The notes below the pieces were generated by a model. It was not told the origin of the DNA. It saw nothing but the letters and a program-made list of their open reading frames with translations, and ran no database searches. The position numbers and the translations under genes were made by a program. From an uncultured Fibrobacter sp. (GTDB taxonomy: Bacteria > Fibrobacterota > Fibrobacteria > Fibrobacterales > Fibrobacteraceae), in assembly GCA_946183925.1 (NCBI GenBank), contig CAMHDS010000008.1, positions 1 to 59,884 of the forward strand: a stretch of DNA of 59,884 nucleotides, written 5' to 3'. Positions 34,738 through 43,957 of this stretch are shown in pieces (the stretch's first letter is position 1; the number at the start of each line of letters is the position of its first letter).

Positions 34738-35976
34738 ATGCTAAAAAAGATACTCATATCTACCATTGTTGTTATCCTGACCAGTTTCTACCTGTTTCCG
34801 GTTTCGTTCTCATTCTTACCGGAAGCTGTTAACTCCAAAATGATTCTGGCGGGCTTCGGTATTGTGGCGTTTCTATATGACGGAATAGGTAAAAAGACCC
34901 TTTCTGTGCCCCATCCCTTATTATATGCTGGTTTTTTAGCTTTCATTTTCTCGCTCTGGTGTTTTTTCTGTATCGCTGAAAACGGAACGGACGATATGTC
35001 CTATGCCAACTATTGGGTCTCTTTCTTCACTTGGGTTCTGGGGGGGTATGCTGTTTTCTTTCTGATAAGGACTATGACCGGAAAGTTTGACTTGAAGACA
35101 CTGACACTCTATCTCACGCTGGTGTGTGTAGCTCAATGTATATTGGCCGAATGCATTGACAGCTTTCCTGGATTTCAACGAATGGTTGACAGTTACATTG
35201 TCCAGGGACAGGATTTCTATCACGAGATTAAACGTTTGTATGGCATTGGGGCTTCTCTTGATCCGGCCGGAGTCCGATTCTCTGTGGTGTTGCTACTGAT
35301 AGGGTATCAACTAGTATCCGAGGATAGGATGGGGTTGACTATTTTCTACATCATTTCCTTTTTTATGGTTACCATCATCGGTTCCATCATTGCTCGGACC
35401 ACCTGGATAGGTGCTATTATGGGATTCGGATATGTACTTATTGAGAATTTACGAACCAAACAAGGATTGATTAATTCCAATCAAGTTAAATTTTGGGCCA
35501 TATTCGGTGGATTGGCACTTTTGACTGTTTTTATTTGTGTGTTTTTATATAGAAGCAATCTTGTATTCAGGAGCAACTTACGCTTTGGTTTCGAGGGATT
35601 CTTCAACTGGGCCGAAACAGGTGTTTTTAGAACGGACTCTATGGACAAGTTGAATCGGGTTATGTGGGTTTGGCCAACTGATACTCGTTCCTGGATTATC
35701 GGCAAGGGATTGTTCGACAACTTTGTTTTCAACACGGATATCGGCTACTGCCGCTTTACCTTGTATTGCGGACTTATTGGGCTAGGTTTGTTCTCGCTGT
35801 TCTTCCTTTATAATGGATACTCCTTTATCCATCGCTTCCCGCAGTTTATTTTGCTCGGTCTTCTGTTGATTGTCTTGACTTTTGCTATCTGGGTGAAAGT
35901 GGCTACTGACATATTCTTTATTTACGCTTTACTATTCTGGCTTCCGGAAGAAGAATGCACCTCCTCTACAACATAG
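34738..35976 (+). CDS. Wzy-type O-antigen/capsule polymerase
   Basis: A 412-residue inner-membrane protein with about eleven hydrophobic segments and a large periplasmic loop in the middle (near SLDPAGVRFS and IARTTWIGAIMGFG), the arrangement of Wzy polymerases, which join flipped repeat units. Such proteins are recognised by topology and context. The cluster otherwise lacks a polymerase, and Wzx, Wza and Wzc are present. Start ATG 34738; it overlaps the next gene by 22 nt. Confidence 0.78.
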   Translation: MLKKILISTIVVILTSFYLFPVSFSFLPEAVNSKMILAGFGIVAFLYDGIGKKTLSVPHPLLYAGFLAFIFSLWCFFCIAENGTDDMSYANYWVSFFTWVLGGYAVFFLIRTMTGKFDLKTLTLYLTLVCVAQCILAECIDSFPGFQRMVDSYIVQGQDFYHEIKRLYGIGASLDPAGVRFSVVLLLIGYQLVSEDRMGLTIFYIISFFMVTIIGSIIARTTWIGAIMGFGYVLIENLRTKQGLINSNQVKFWAIFGGLALLTVFICVFLYRSNLVFRSNLRFGFEGFFNWAETGVFRTDSMDKLNRVMWVWPTDTRSWIIGKGLFDNFVFNTDIGYCRFTLYCGLIGLGLFSLFFLYNGYSFIHRFPQFILLGLLLIVLTFAIWVKVATDIFFIYALLFWLPEEECTSSTT

Positions 35977-37073
35977 CCGGCCTGTACCGCCCGGCAGGGA
36001 TGGAAAGGGTGCTCACGGACAAGGCCAACTGGCTGGTTTCGCACGGGCACCGGGTAACCATACTCACCACGGAGCAGAAGGGGAGGCCGAACGCCTTCCC
36101 ACTGGATGCGCGCGTGCAGACGCGGGACCTGGCCATCGGCTATGAAGACAACAACGGCGGCAGCCTGCTGGACAAGCTGGTGCATTACCCCGCCAAGCAG
36201 CGCCGGCACCGGAAGGCGCTGGAAGCTGTGCTAAAGGAACTGAAACCGGACATTGCCATCTCTATGTTCTGCAACGAGGTGAACCTGCTTCCCCGGATCA
36301 AGGATGGCAGCAAGAAGGTGCTGGAGGTGCATTTCTCGCGCTTCAAGCGCCTGCAATACGGCCGAAAGGGACTGTGGGCGCTGGTGGACGGCTATCGGAG
36401 CCGGCAGGATCTGCGCCTGGTGAAAAAGTACAGCCGTTTTGTGGTTCTGACCGAAGAAGATAAGGCCTATTGGGGCAATACCGGCAACATCCAGGTGATA
36501 CCCAATCCCGTGAACTTTGCGCCCGCCACACCGGCTCCGCTGGATACAAAAACGGTTGTGGCCGTGGGCCGATATTCCCACCAGAAGGGACTGGAGCGGC
36601 TGATATCGGCCTGGTCTATGTTGAAGAAGAACGGCTGGAAACTCCGTCTGGTAGGGGATGGTGAAAGGCGGGGAGCACTTGAAAAACAGATTGATACCTT
36701 GGGCTTGAAGGACTCCGTGCTGCTGGGAAAGGAAGAGAGCGATATGGCCGCCGTCTATGGAGGAGCCTCCATCGTGGCGCTCAGTTCCCGTTACGAGGGT
36801 CTGCCGATGGTCCTGCTGGAAGCCCAGGCCTTTGGCGTGCCGGTGGTTTCTTTCGACTGCAAGTGCGGGCCCCGGGAGATTGTGGAGGACGGGAAGACCG
36901 GGCTCATTGTCCCGGAAGGGGACATCTATGCCCTGACCAAGGCGCTTGAGCGCCTGATGGAAAACGATGCCCTTCGGAAAGAGATGGGCCAAAACGCGTT
37001 CCGCAGCGCCGGAAAATGGCGGACGGACGCCATAATGGAAAAATGGACAACGTTGTTCCAAGAAATATTGTAG
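35955..37073 (+). CDS. Glycosyltransferase family 4
   Basis: A 372-residue GT-B fold enzyme. The N-terminal domain begins LLYNIAGLYRPAGMERV; the C-terminal donor-binding domain shows VVAVGRYSHQKGLERLI, LRLVGDGERR and SSRYEGLPMVLLEAQAFGVP, including the E-X7-E-like motif that binds the nucleotide sugar. From this gene on, GC content is higher than in the preceding cluster genes. Confidence 0.9.
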   Translation: MHLLYNIAGLYRPAGMERVLTDKANWLVSHGHRVTILTTEQKGRPNAFPLDARVQTRDLAIGYEDNNGGSLLDKLVHYPAKQRRHRKALEAVLKELKPDIAISMFCNEVNLLPRIKDGSKKVLEVHFSRFKRLQYGRKGLWALVDGYRSRQDLRLVKKYSRFVVLTEEDKAYWGNTGNIQVIPNPVNFAPATPAPLDTKTVVAVGRYSHQKGLERLISAWSMLKKNGWKLRLVGDGERRGALEKQIDTLGLKDSVLLGKEESDMAAVYGGASIVALSSRYEGLPMVLLEAQAFGVPVVSFDCKCGPREIVEDGKTGLIVPEGDIYALTKALERLMENDALRKEMGQNAFRSAGKWRTDAIMEKWTTLFQEIL

Positions 37074-38152
37074 TTTCTGCGGTGAACCTTCGCAAAGGCG
37101 GCACCCTCACGGTGCTGCAGGATTGCCTGCGTTATCTTTCCGGCCGGAAGGACCTGCACGTGACGGCTTTGGTGCACAAGCGGGAGCTATGCGACTTTCC
37201 GGGTATCCACTATGTGGAAATCCCCTGGAGCCTCGGCAGCTGGGTAAAGCGGCTCTGGTGCGAGTATGTGACCATGCGCCGCCTCTCTAAAACCCTGCCG
37301 GAAACGGACCTATGGTTCTCCCTTCACGACACCACGCCCCGGGTAAAAGCCCGTCGGCAGGCCGTCTATTGCCATACGTCTTTCCCCTTTATGAAAATAC
37401 GCTGGCAGGACTTCCGGATGGATGCCAAGATTCCGCTCTTTGCCCTGCTCACCCAATATGCTTACCGGGCTTTTTCCCGCCGGAACGCTTTTCTGGTGGT
37501 GCAGTCGGTGTGGATGCGGGAGGCGCTGTCCCGGCTCATCGGCTTTGACAAAAAGCGGATGGTGGTGGCACCGCCCTCTTTCCGGCCGATGGAGATCCCG
37601 GGAAGGACCGGGAAAGAACTGGGAATGACCACTTTCTTCTATCCTTCCACGCCGGATTGCCACAAGAACTTTGAAGTCCTCTGCGAGGCTGCCCGTCTGC
37701 TGGAACAGCGCATCGGCAAGGGCCGTTTCCGGGTTGTGATTACGGTCAGGGGAGACGAAAACCGCTACGCCCGGTGGCTGCAAAAGCATTGGGGCAACGT
37801 GGATTCCGTGGAGTTCCGGGGCCTCCTTTCCCGGGAAGTGCTGGCCAAAGCCTACGGCGAAGCCACCTGCCTGGTCTTCCCTTCCCGGGCCGAAACCTGG
37901 GGGCTTCCCATTTCGGAATTCCTCCCTACGGGAAAGCCGATGATTCTGGCCGACCTCCCTTATGCGCATGAAACCTCCGCCGGGGCCTCTCAAGTGGCCT
38001 TTTTCCCAGTGATGGATGCAGCGGCGCTCTCTGACAGAATGCAGGAAGTGACGGAGGGAACCCTTTCCTCATTCGGCCCGGTAGAAGCCGTAGAGATAGC
38101 ACCGCCTTGTGCGCAGGACTGGGAGGCCCTGTTTAACCTGCTCTTATTATGA
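37043..38152 (+). CDS. Glycosyltransferase family 4
   Basis: A 369-residue GT4-like enzyme. NIVVSAVNLRKGGTLTVLQ is the N-terminal glycine-rich acceptor-side loop; FRGLLSREVLAKAYGEATCLVFPSRAETWGLPISEF is the donor-site region, cited here by its start (about residue 265). ATG 37043 gives a 31-nt overlap with the preceding gene; ATG 37016 is an alternative. It ends in an ATGA overlap. Confidence 0.86.
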   Translation: MDNVVPRNIVVSAVNLRKGGTLTVLQDCLRYLSGRKDLHVTALVHKRELCDFPGIHYVEIPWSLGSWVKRLWCEYVTMRRLSKTLPETDLWFSLHDTTPRVKARRQAVYCHTSFPFMKIRWQDFRMDAKIPLFALLTQYAYRAFSRRNAFLVVQSVWMREALSRLIGFDKKRMVVAPPSFRPMEIPGRTGKELGMTTFFYPSTPDCHKNFEVLCEAARLLEQRIGKGRFRVVITVRGDENRYARWLQKHWGNVDSVEFRGLLSREVLAKAYGEATCLVFPSRAETWGLPISEFLPTGKPMILADLPYAHETSAGASQVAFFPVMDAAALSDRMQEVTEGTLSSFGPVEAVEIAPPCAQDWEALFNLLLL

Positions 38153-39288
38153 AAGTACTGCAACTTGGTAAATTCTACCCCATCCGCGGGGGTGTGGAAA
38201 AAGTGATGTGGGACCTCACCGAAGGCCTTTCTGCCGCCGGTGTCACTTGTGATATGCTTTGCGCCCGGCTCCGCAGGGACGGTATCGACGAGCGGGATAA
38301 AGCTTTGCATCAAGGTGGAGGCATCTTCCGTTTCAACGAGTATGGCCGGGTAATCTGCGTGCCCGCCTGGACCAAGAAGGCCGCCACGATGATTGCTCCC
38401 GCTATGGTAGGCTGGGTACGTAAACACGCCGCGGAGTACGACATTATCCACGTCCATCATCCGGACCCGATGGCCGCCCTGGCCCTACGCCTGAGCGGAT
38501 ACAAAGGGAAGGTAGTGCTGCACTGGCACAGCGACATTGTGTCCCAGCGCTTTTTCCTGGCGCTCTATAAACCGCTGCAGACCTGGCTTATCCGCCGGGC
38601 CGACCGGATCCTGGGTACCACGCCCGTTTACGTTGCCTCTTCCCCTTACCTGAAGGAGGTGCAGGAAAAATGCGGCTATGTCCCCATCGGCATAGATCCC
38701 ATCCCATTTAATGCGGCCCACGCCGAGGCTATCCGGACCTGCCATTCCGGGAAAACCCTCCTCTTTTCGCTTGGGCGCCTGGTCCCCTACAAGGGGTTCA
38801 GTTATCTGATAGAAGCTATGAGCCTGCTGCCGGAACGTTTTCATTTGATTTTGGGTGGAAAAGGCCCGCTGAAGGAGGCGCTGGAGGCGCAGATCCGGGG
38901 AAAGGACCTCCAGCATCGCGTGAACCTGCTCACCGGATATATCCCCGACGAAACCGTCTATGCGCTCTTCGGGGCTGCCGATATCTTCGTGCTGCCCAGT
39001 GTGATGAAGACGGAAGCCTTCGGTATTGTCCAGATAGAGGCTATGTCCTGCGGAACGCCCGTTGTGGCCACCCGCATTCCGGAATCAGGGGTTTCCTGGG
39101 TGAATGAGGAGGGTGTTTCCGGACGGAACGCCGCTCCGGAAGATGCCCGTTCCCTGGCCGATGCCATCCTGGCGGTGGAGGCCCAGAAAGAAAACTATGC
39201 GGAAGGAGCCGCCCGCCGCTTCCGCGAATGCTTCTCCAAGGAAATAATAATCAATAAAATAATATCTGAGTATGAAAACTTGTCTTAA
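38149..39288 (+). CDS. Glycosyltransferase family 4
   Basis: A 379-residue GT4 enzyme: LQLGKFYPIRGGVEKVMWDL at the N-terminus, LFSLGRLVPYKGFSYLIEAM and LPSVMKTEAFGIVQIEAMSC in the donor domain. It often stands last among transferases in such clusters. It overlaps both neighbours (4 nt before, 17 nt after), tying it to the export genes. Confidence 0.92.
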   Translation: MKVLQLGKFYPIRGGVEKVMWDLTEGLSAAGVTCDMLCARLRRDGIDERDKALHQGGGIFRFNEYGRVICVPAWTKKAATMIAPAMVGWVRKHAAEYDIIHVHHPDPMAALALRLSGYKGKVVLHWHSDIVSQRFFLALYKPLQTWLIRRADRILGTTPVYVASSPYLKEVQEKCGYVPIGIDPIPFNAAHAEAIRTCHSGKTLLFSLGRLVPYKGFSYLIEAMSLLPERFHLILGGKGPLKEALEAQIRGKDLQHRVNLLTGYIPDETVYALFGAADIFVLPSVMKTEAFGIVQIEAMSCGTPVVATRIPESGVSWVNEEGVSGRNAAPEDARSLADAILAVEAQKENYAEGAARRFRECFSKEIIINKIISEYENLS

Positions 39289-40033
39289 ATGGCTGGTTAT
39301 GGCCAGTTTCCTGGCCCTGACCCTCTACTCCTGCGCTACGCCCAAGAAGCTGGGGTATTTGCTGGACCTGCAATACGGTCAGGAAGAGCCCGCCGCCGCT
39401 GCGCCGGAACTGGTTATCCAGAGCGGCGATCTCCTGGGCATCCACGTTTCCTGCGAGAATCCGCAGCTGGCAGCGCCGTTCAATCTCATACCTGAATCGG
39501 CCGATGCCTCCGAGGTGCACAGCTATGCGGTGAATCCGGACGGGAATATCGATTTCCCCATCCTGGGCAAAGTGGAGGTTGCAGGCAGCACTCTCAAGGA
39601 GGCTCAGGAACTCCTGGCCGGGCGGATCCGCGATTTGGGTCTGATCCGGAACCCGATCGTGCTGGTAACGCTGGAAAACTTTACCGTGACGGTAATTGGC
39701 AGTGCCGGCAACCAGGTGATGCCCGTACAAGGAAACAACATTAACCTGTTGCAGGTCCTGGCCCAGTCGGCCCCTATCGATATGAATACAAAAATCAAAG
39801 ATGTGATGGTGATCCGGACCGAAAACGGAAACCGGAAGGCCTATGCAGTAAACCTGCAGTCCAAGGACCTGTTCAATTCGCCGGTCTATTACTTGAAGCA
39901 GAATGATGTGGTTTATTTCAAGCCACAGGGTGTCAAAATGACTTCTGCTGGAGAGATTACTATGACTATGGTGAGTGCCGGACTCTCCCTTGTTTCCATT
40001 ATTACCAATGTCTTCCTTTGGTCCCGTCGCTAA
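39272..40033 (+). CDS. Polysaccharide export lipoprotein (Wza-like)
   Basis: A 253-residue outer-membrane lipoprotein of the Poly_export family that, with Wzc, forms the channel for polymer export. Signal peptide with lipobox LYSC (Cys21); the Poly_export domain starts LVIQSGDLLGIHV near residue 50, followed by an SLBB-like domain (FTVTVIGSAGNQVMPV). A hydrophobic C-terminal stretch (residues about 228-250) could cross the outer membrane. It is followed one base later by the Wzc gene. Confidence 0.9.
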   Translation: MKTCLKWLVMASFLALTLYSCATPKKLGYLLDLQYGQEEPAAAAPELVIQSGDLLGIHVSCENPQLAAPFNLIPESADASEVHSYAVNPDGNIDFPILGKVEVAGSTLKEAQELLAGRIRDLGLIRNPIVLVTLENFTVTVIGSAGNQVMPVQGNNINLLQVLAQSAPIDMNTKIKDVMVIRTENGNRKAYAVNLQSKDLFNSPVYYLKQNDVVYFKPQGVKMTSAGEITMTMVSAGLSLVSIITNVFLWSRR

Positions 40034-40034
40034 T

Positions 40035-42443
40035 ATGAAAGAGAATAAAAACAACGGAGTAAACTTGGTAGATGTCTTTTTCTACCTGTTGTCCAACTGG
40101 TACTGGTTCCTCCTCTGCGTGGCCCTGTTTGTGGGCTTTGCCTACTACCGCTATTCCAAGATGCGGCACCTTTACCAGAGCGATGCTACCATCATTATCA
40201 AGGATCCGTCCAATGCACAGGCTACTGCCCAGTTAACCACGTATAGCTCCTTGATTAACAAGGTGAATATGTCCAACGAGATCTTGCAGCTTCGTTCCCG
40301 GGGCCTTATGGCTGAGGTGGTACGAACTCTGGATGCTGATATCGATTACCTGGAAAGGGACCGGCTTCGTGATATGGAATTGTATTCCGTGTCTCCTGTT
40401 CGGATGTTCATTTCCCGGGAAGGAGCCGACGAGACTTTCTTCCAGTTGCAGGTTTCCCCCATAGATGCCAATACCATCCAGTTGGAAATGGATGGGAATA
40501 AGACACGGGTTGCCCTGGGCGATACTGTATCCATTGCCTCTCTTAAAGCTGTTTTCAACCCGACTTCCGAATATGGGAATTATATGGGTAATTCTATCCG
40601 TATTGTAAAAAACCCTGTTGGGAACCGGACCATGGAGTTTCTTTCCCGGCTTTCCATCCTGCAGACAGAACTGGACGGCTCCATTCTGCAGCTTTCTCTC
40701 CGGGATTATTCTTTCCGGCGGGCCGTTGATGTGCTGAATACCTTGATCGACAAGTATAACGAGGACGCCATCCGGGAAAAGAACCGGATTGCGGTAAATA
40801 CGGCGGCCTTCATCAACGAGCGTCTGATGATAATTGAGGATGAACTTGGGGATGTGGAAGAAGACATCGCTCAGTTTAAAAGCGCCGAACGCATTTTTGA
40901 TGTGGAAACTGCTGCTGCTGATTACTTGAGCCAAAGTAAGGAATACAGTGATGAGATCTCAAAGGTGTCATCCCGGGTGGAGATGGCCAGCTTTATGCGA
41001 AACTACCTTGTTTCCATGTTCCAGAGTTATGAGACCATTCCTATCAACAGCGGCCTGGATGCACCCCAGATAGATGAGGCTATTACCCGCTATAACACAA
41101 TGGTACGGGACAGAGCTGCGCTGGTCAGGGCTTCCAGCGAACAGAGCCCGGCGGTACTGCAGGCCAATGAAGCTATCGGGCAGGTGAGGAAGGAAATCAT
41201 AGATTACATTGACGCGCTCACAGCCAGTCTTAACCGGGAAAAAGACAAACTTTCGGTCCAGGAACGGGAGTACCTGAACAAGTTCACTTCTATGCCGACA
41301 AAGGCCAGGCAACTTCTCACCATCGAGCGGCAGCAGGGCATCAAGGAAACCTTGTACACTTTCCTCCTGAACAAGCGGGAAGAGAATGCCCTCACCCAGG
41401 CTATGGTGGACAACAACGCCCGTGTAATAGACCCGGCCCGATCCAGCTGGATACCGGTTTATCCTTCCCGGAACAGAATCCTGCTGCTTGCTGTTCTTGC
41501 CGGCCTGCTGCTCCCGGCTATCATCCTTATCTTCTTGACCATCGCCGACACCCGCGTGCGGACCCGCAAGGATATCGAGGAAGTAACCGATATGCCTTTC
41601 CTGGCCGATATCCCTATGGCAAAGGAGAAGAAGAAGGATAAAAAGAAGAAGAAGGAAGAAGAGAAGGGAAAGATGCTCACAACTGCGTACAGCAACTCCA
41701 AGGCCAAGGTCTTTACGGAAGCTATGCGCCTGATGTGCACCAACATAGACTTTATGCGGCCGGAGGGTTGCGCCCATCCGGTGCTGGCCACCACTTCCTT
41801 CCAGTCGTCGGCCGGTAAGACCTTTATGACCACCAACATTGCCGCCTGCCTGGCCGATGCCCGGAAGAAGGTAGTGTTCGTGGATATGGACCTTCGCAAG
41901 CGTGTGGCATCGGCCTTCTTCAGCCTCAAGCATAACACCGCCGGTCTCTCTAACTACATCAACGACGAGAGCCTGGACCTGGAGTCCATCCTGCACCGGG
42001 ATGCGCTCAAGGGCGTAGACTTCATCCCCGCCGGCCACATCCCGCCGAACCCGGCCGAACTGTTGGGCCGCAAGCGCTTCGAAGACCTCATCGCCACCCT
42101 TCGCGAACAATACGATTATGTGCTCCTGGACGGTGTTCCGGTGAATGCCGTGGCCGATATGATGGTGGTGCAGAAGGTGGTGGATATGAACCTGTTCGTG
42201 GTCCGCTGCGGCAAGATTGACCGCCGGGTGATGCCAGAGCTGGACGTCATCTACAAGGAAGGCCGCCTGAAGAACCCTTGCGTAATCCTTAACGGCTCCG
42301 AATTCAAGCGTGCTTACGGCGGCTACGGTTACGGCTATGGCTATGGCTATGGTTACGGCTATGGCTACGGTTATGGTTATGGCTATGGCTACGGCTATGG
42401 TTATGGTGAAAAAGAAGAAAAAGAGGAGAAGAAACGCAAATGA
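40035..42443 (+). CDS. Wzc-like tyrosine autokinase / chain-length regulator with Tyr-Gly tail
   Basis: An 802-residue BY-kinase. N-terminal Wzz domain with a membrane helix near residues 18-36, a coiled-coil periplasmic part, a second helix near 480-500 (ILLLAVLAGLLLPAIILIF), a lysine/glutamate linker, then the cytoplasmic kinase: Walker A SSAGKT (Lys595) and Walker A' VFVDMD (Asp617, Asp619). The C-terminus is an almost perfect run of fourteen Tyr-Gly pairs, with one further Tyr just before, ending in a charged EKEEKEEKKRK tail. Tyrosine clusters at this end are the autophosphorylation sites that control polymer length in this family; such a regular one is unusual. Start ATG 40035; upstream frame extension overlaps the Wza-like gene and is not needed. 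Confidence 0.93.
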   Translation: MKENKNNGVNLVDVFFYLLSNWYWFLLCVALFVGFAYYRYSKMRHLYQSDATIIIKDPSNAQATAQLTTYSSLINKVNMSNEILQLRSRGLMAEVVRTLDADIDYLERDRLRDMELYSVSPVRMFISREGADETFFQLQVSPIDANTIQLEMDGNKTRVALGDTVSIASLKAVFNPTSEYGNYMGNSIRIVKNPVGNRTMEFLSRLSILQTELDGSILQLSLRDYSFRRAVDVLNTLIDKYNEDAIREKNRIAVNTAAFINERLMIIEDELGDVEEDIAQFKSAERIFDVETAAADYLSQSKEYSDEISKVSSRVEMASFMRNYLVSMFQSYETIPINSGLDAPQIDEAITRYNTMVRDRAALVRASSEQSPAVLQANEAIGQVRKEIIDYIDALTASLNREKDKLSVQEREYLNKFTSMPTKARQLLTIERQQGIKETLYTFLLNKREENALTQAMVDNNARVIDPARSSWIPVYPSRNRILLLAVLAGLLLPAIILIFLTIADTRVRTRKDIEEVTDMPFLADIPMAKEKKKDKKKKKEEEKGKMLTTAYSNSKAKVFTEAMRLMCTNIDFMRPEGCAHPVLATTSFQSSAGKTFMTTNIAACLADARKKVVFVDMDLRKRVASAFFSLKHNTAGLSNYINDESLDLESILHRDALKGVDFIPAGHIPPNPAELLGRKRFEDLIATLREQYDYVLLDGVPVNAVADMMVVQKVVDMNLFVVRCGKIDRRVMPELDVIYKEGRLKNPCVILNGSEFKRAYGGYGYGYGYGYGYGYGYGYGYGYGYGYGYGEKEEKEEKKRK
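42315..42407 (+). repeat. Hexanucleotide repeat encoding the Tyr-Gly tail of Wzc
   Basis: An array of TA(T/C)GG(C/T) units, with mixed codons (TAT/TAC, GGC/GGT). Every unit change is in-frame, so gain or loss of units would lengthen or shorten the phosphorylatable tail without breaking the gene. Codon mixing limits but does not exclude slippage. Confidence 0.9.
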
Positions 42444-42835
42444 AGATTGCAGTAGATTTTGACGGCACCATCGTAGAGCACAAGTACCCTGCCATCGGCA
42501 AGGAACGCCCTTTCGCCATCGACACCCTGAAGGCCTTTTCCAGCGCCGGCATCAAGCTCATCCTCTGGACCGCCCGGGAAGGCGAACTTCTGGAGGAGGC
42601 GGTGGAATACTGCCGGAAACGGGGACTGGAGTTCTACGCGGTGAACAGCAGCACCCCCGAGGAGGACCTCTTCCACGACCGGAACCGGACTTCCAAGGTG
42701 CTGGCCGATATTTACATAGACGACCGCAACCTGGGTGGCATCCCGGACTGGGGAACCATTTATGAAATGGTCCTGAAGCTCCGTCAGCCCATCCGCAGAA
42801 ATCGTCCCTGGTGGAAAAAACTCTTTCGCCGTTAG
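42440..42835 (+). CDS. HAD-superfamily hydrolase (BT0820-like)
   Basis: A 131-residue small HAD protein: VDFDGTIV (nucleophile Asp6, with Asp8) near the N-terminus, LILWTARE (motif II region) and DIYIDDRNLGG (metal Asp pair) near residue 92. No cap domain is visible. It resembles Bacteroides BT0820-type proteins, for which a phosphatase role is presumed. It overlaps the Wzc stop as ATGA. Confidence 0.85.
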   Translation: MKIAVDFDGTIVEHKYPAIGKERPFAIDTLKAFSSAGIKLILWTAREGELLEEAVEYCRKRGLEFYAVNSSTPEEDLFHDRNRTSKVLADIYIDDRNLGGIPDWGTIYEMVLKLRQPIRRNRPWWKKLFRR

Positions 42836-43815
42836 AAGAAACCTTCTTTGAACTGATTCGGGCCGGACTTCACGGAGAACCGGCCCGTATCGGCCAAGTA
42901 CCCACGCTGAAGGACTGGGGCGGCCTGCTCACCCTGGCCAAAAGGCAGAGTGTGATGGGACTGCTGTACCGAGGCGTCTCCTTCCTTCCGGAAGGCTTCC
43001 GGCTGCCGGAGCCGGTCCTTTTCCGCCTGGTGGCCGAGGCAGACCACGTGGAGCGGAGAGGCGCCGCCCTGAAAAGCGTGGCCGACGACCTGACGGACCG
43101 GCTCTCATCGGCCGGCCTGCACCCCGTCCTGATGAAGGGGCCGGTGGTGGCGGCCTATTATCCGGTGCCGCAGCAGCGGGAATACGGGGACATAGACCTG
43201 TACCTGGCTCCCGACGAGTTTGCCGCGGCCCCCAAGGTACTGGAAGTACCTTTTACCCAGGCTCCCGACGGCAGCATCCACTACGAGTGGAAAGGGGTGG
43301 ACGTGGACCAGCACCGGCGTTATTTCGACCTGCACGTTCCGGCGAGGCGCCTTCCCGCTCCCGGCACTCCGGAGGCAACCCTTCTTATGTTATCGGCCCA
43401 CGCCATGAAGCATGCGGTGGGCACGGGGGTTGGACTAAGGCAGTGCATAGACATGGCCGTAGCCTATGAGCACCTGGGCCCGGAAGTGTCTCCGGAGCAT
43501 CTGGAAAGCGTTTTCCGGGACAGCGGAACCCTCAAGTGGAACCGCCTGCTGTCGGCCTTCATAGAGAAGTATCTGGATTTCCATCCGTCCTTTGGCGGTG
43601 GAAAAACCAATCCCTATCCTTTGCTGCGGATAGTGCGGGAAGGCGGCAATTTCGGCCATCATGCCCACGGAAGGCTGGAAGCGATGGGGAAACCGGCTCC
43701 TCGCCGAAAGGCCGATACAGCCTGGCGTTTTCTCAAGCGTCTGCCGTTTTCCCTACGGTATGCCGCCGGGGAGACGCTCCGTTCCGTCTTCTCCCTGGCA
43801 GAGGGGAACCGGTGA
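42811..43815 (+). CDS. Nucleotidyltransferase family protein (NTP_transf_5-like)
   Basis: A 334-residue protein with the motif LMKGPVVAAYYPVPQQREYGDIDLYL near residue 108 (cited in parts: LMKGPVVAAYY, REYGDIDLYL); GDIDL provides the Asp-X-Asp of the pol-beta nucleotidyltransferase fold. Such proteins often end polysaccharide clusters in Bacteroidales; their substrate is unknown. Start GTG 42811 overlaps the HAD gene by 25 nt. It is the last gene before a terminator. Confidence 0.78.
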   Translation: MEKTLSPLEETFFELIRAGLHGEPARIGQVPTLKDWGGLLTLAKRQSVMGLLYRGVSFLPEGFRLPEPVLFRLVAEADHVERRGAALKSVADDLTDRLSSAGLHPVLMKGPVVAAYYPVPQQREYGDIDLYLAPDEFAAAPKVLEVPFTQAPDGSIHYEWKGVDVDQHRRYFDLHVPARRLPAPGTPEATLLMLSAHAMKHAVGTGVGLRQCIDMAVAYEHLGPEVSPEHLESVFRDSGTLKWNRLLSAFIEKYLDFHPSFGGGKTNPYPLLRIVREGGNFGHHAHGRLEAMGKPAPRRKADTAWRFLKRLPFSLRYAAGETLRSVFSLAEGNR

Positions 43816-43851
43816 AAGCATAACCGGTTTTCGCCCGTTAATTAATCGTAA

Positions 43852-43885
43852 GGGACTGACTCAAAGTGAGTTGGCCCCTTTTTGT
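43852..43885 (+). terminator. Terminator of the polysaccharide operon
   Basis: GGGACTGACTCA pairs with TGAGTTGGCCCC across a 3-nt loop (two mismatched positions), followed by TTTTT. It marks the end of the series that begins near 19.6 kb. Confidence 0.75.
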
Positions 43886-43930
43886 GTCCATAATTCCCGC
43901 CGCAAACGTGCAAGTTTGCAGAAAAAGCCG

Positions 43931-43938
43931 TATCTTTG
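43931..43938 (+). promoter_or_regulatory. Promoter of the MgtC-like gene (TATCTTTG)
   Basis: TATCTTTG lies 20 nt before ATG 43958. A consensus -33 TTTG at the right distance is not seen. Confidence 0.6.
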
Positions 43939-43957
43939 AATGGATAACGTTAAGATT

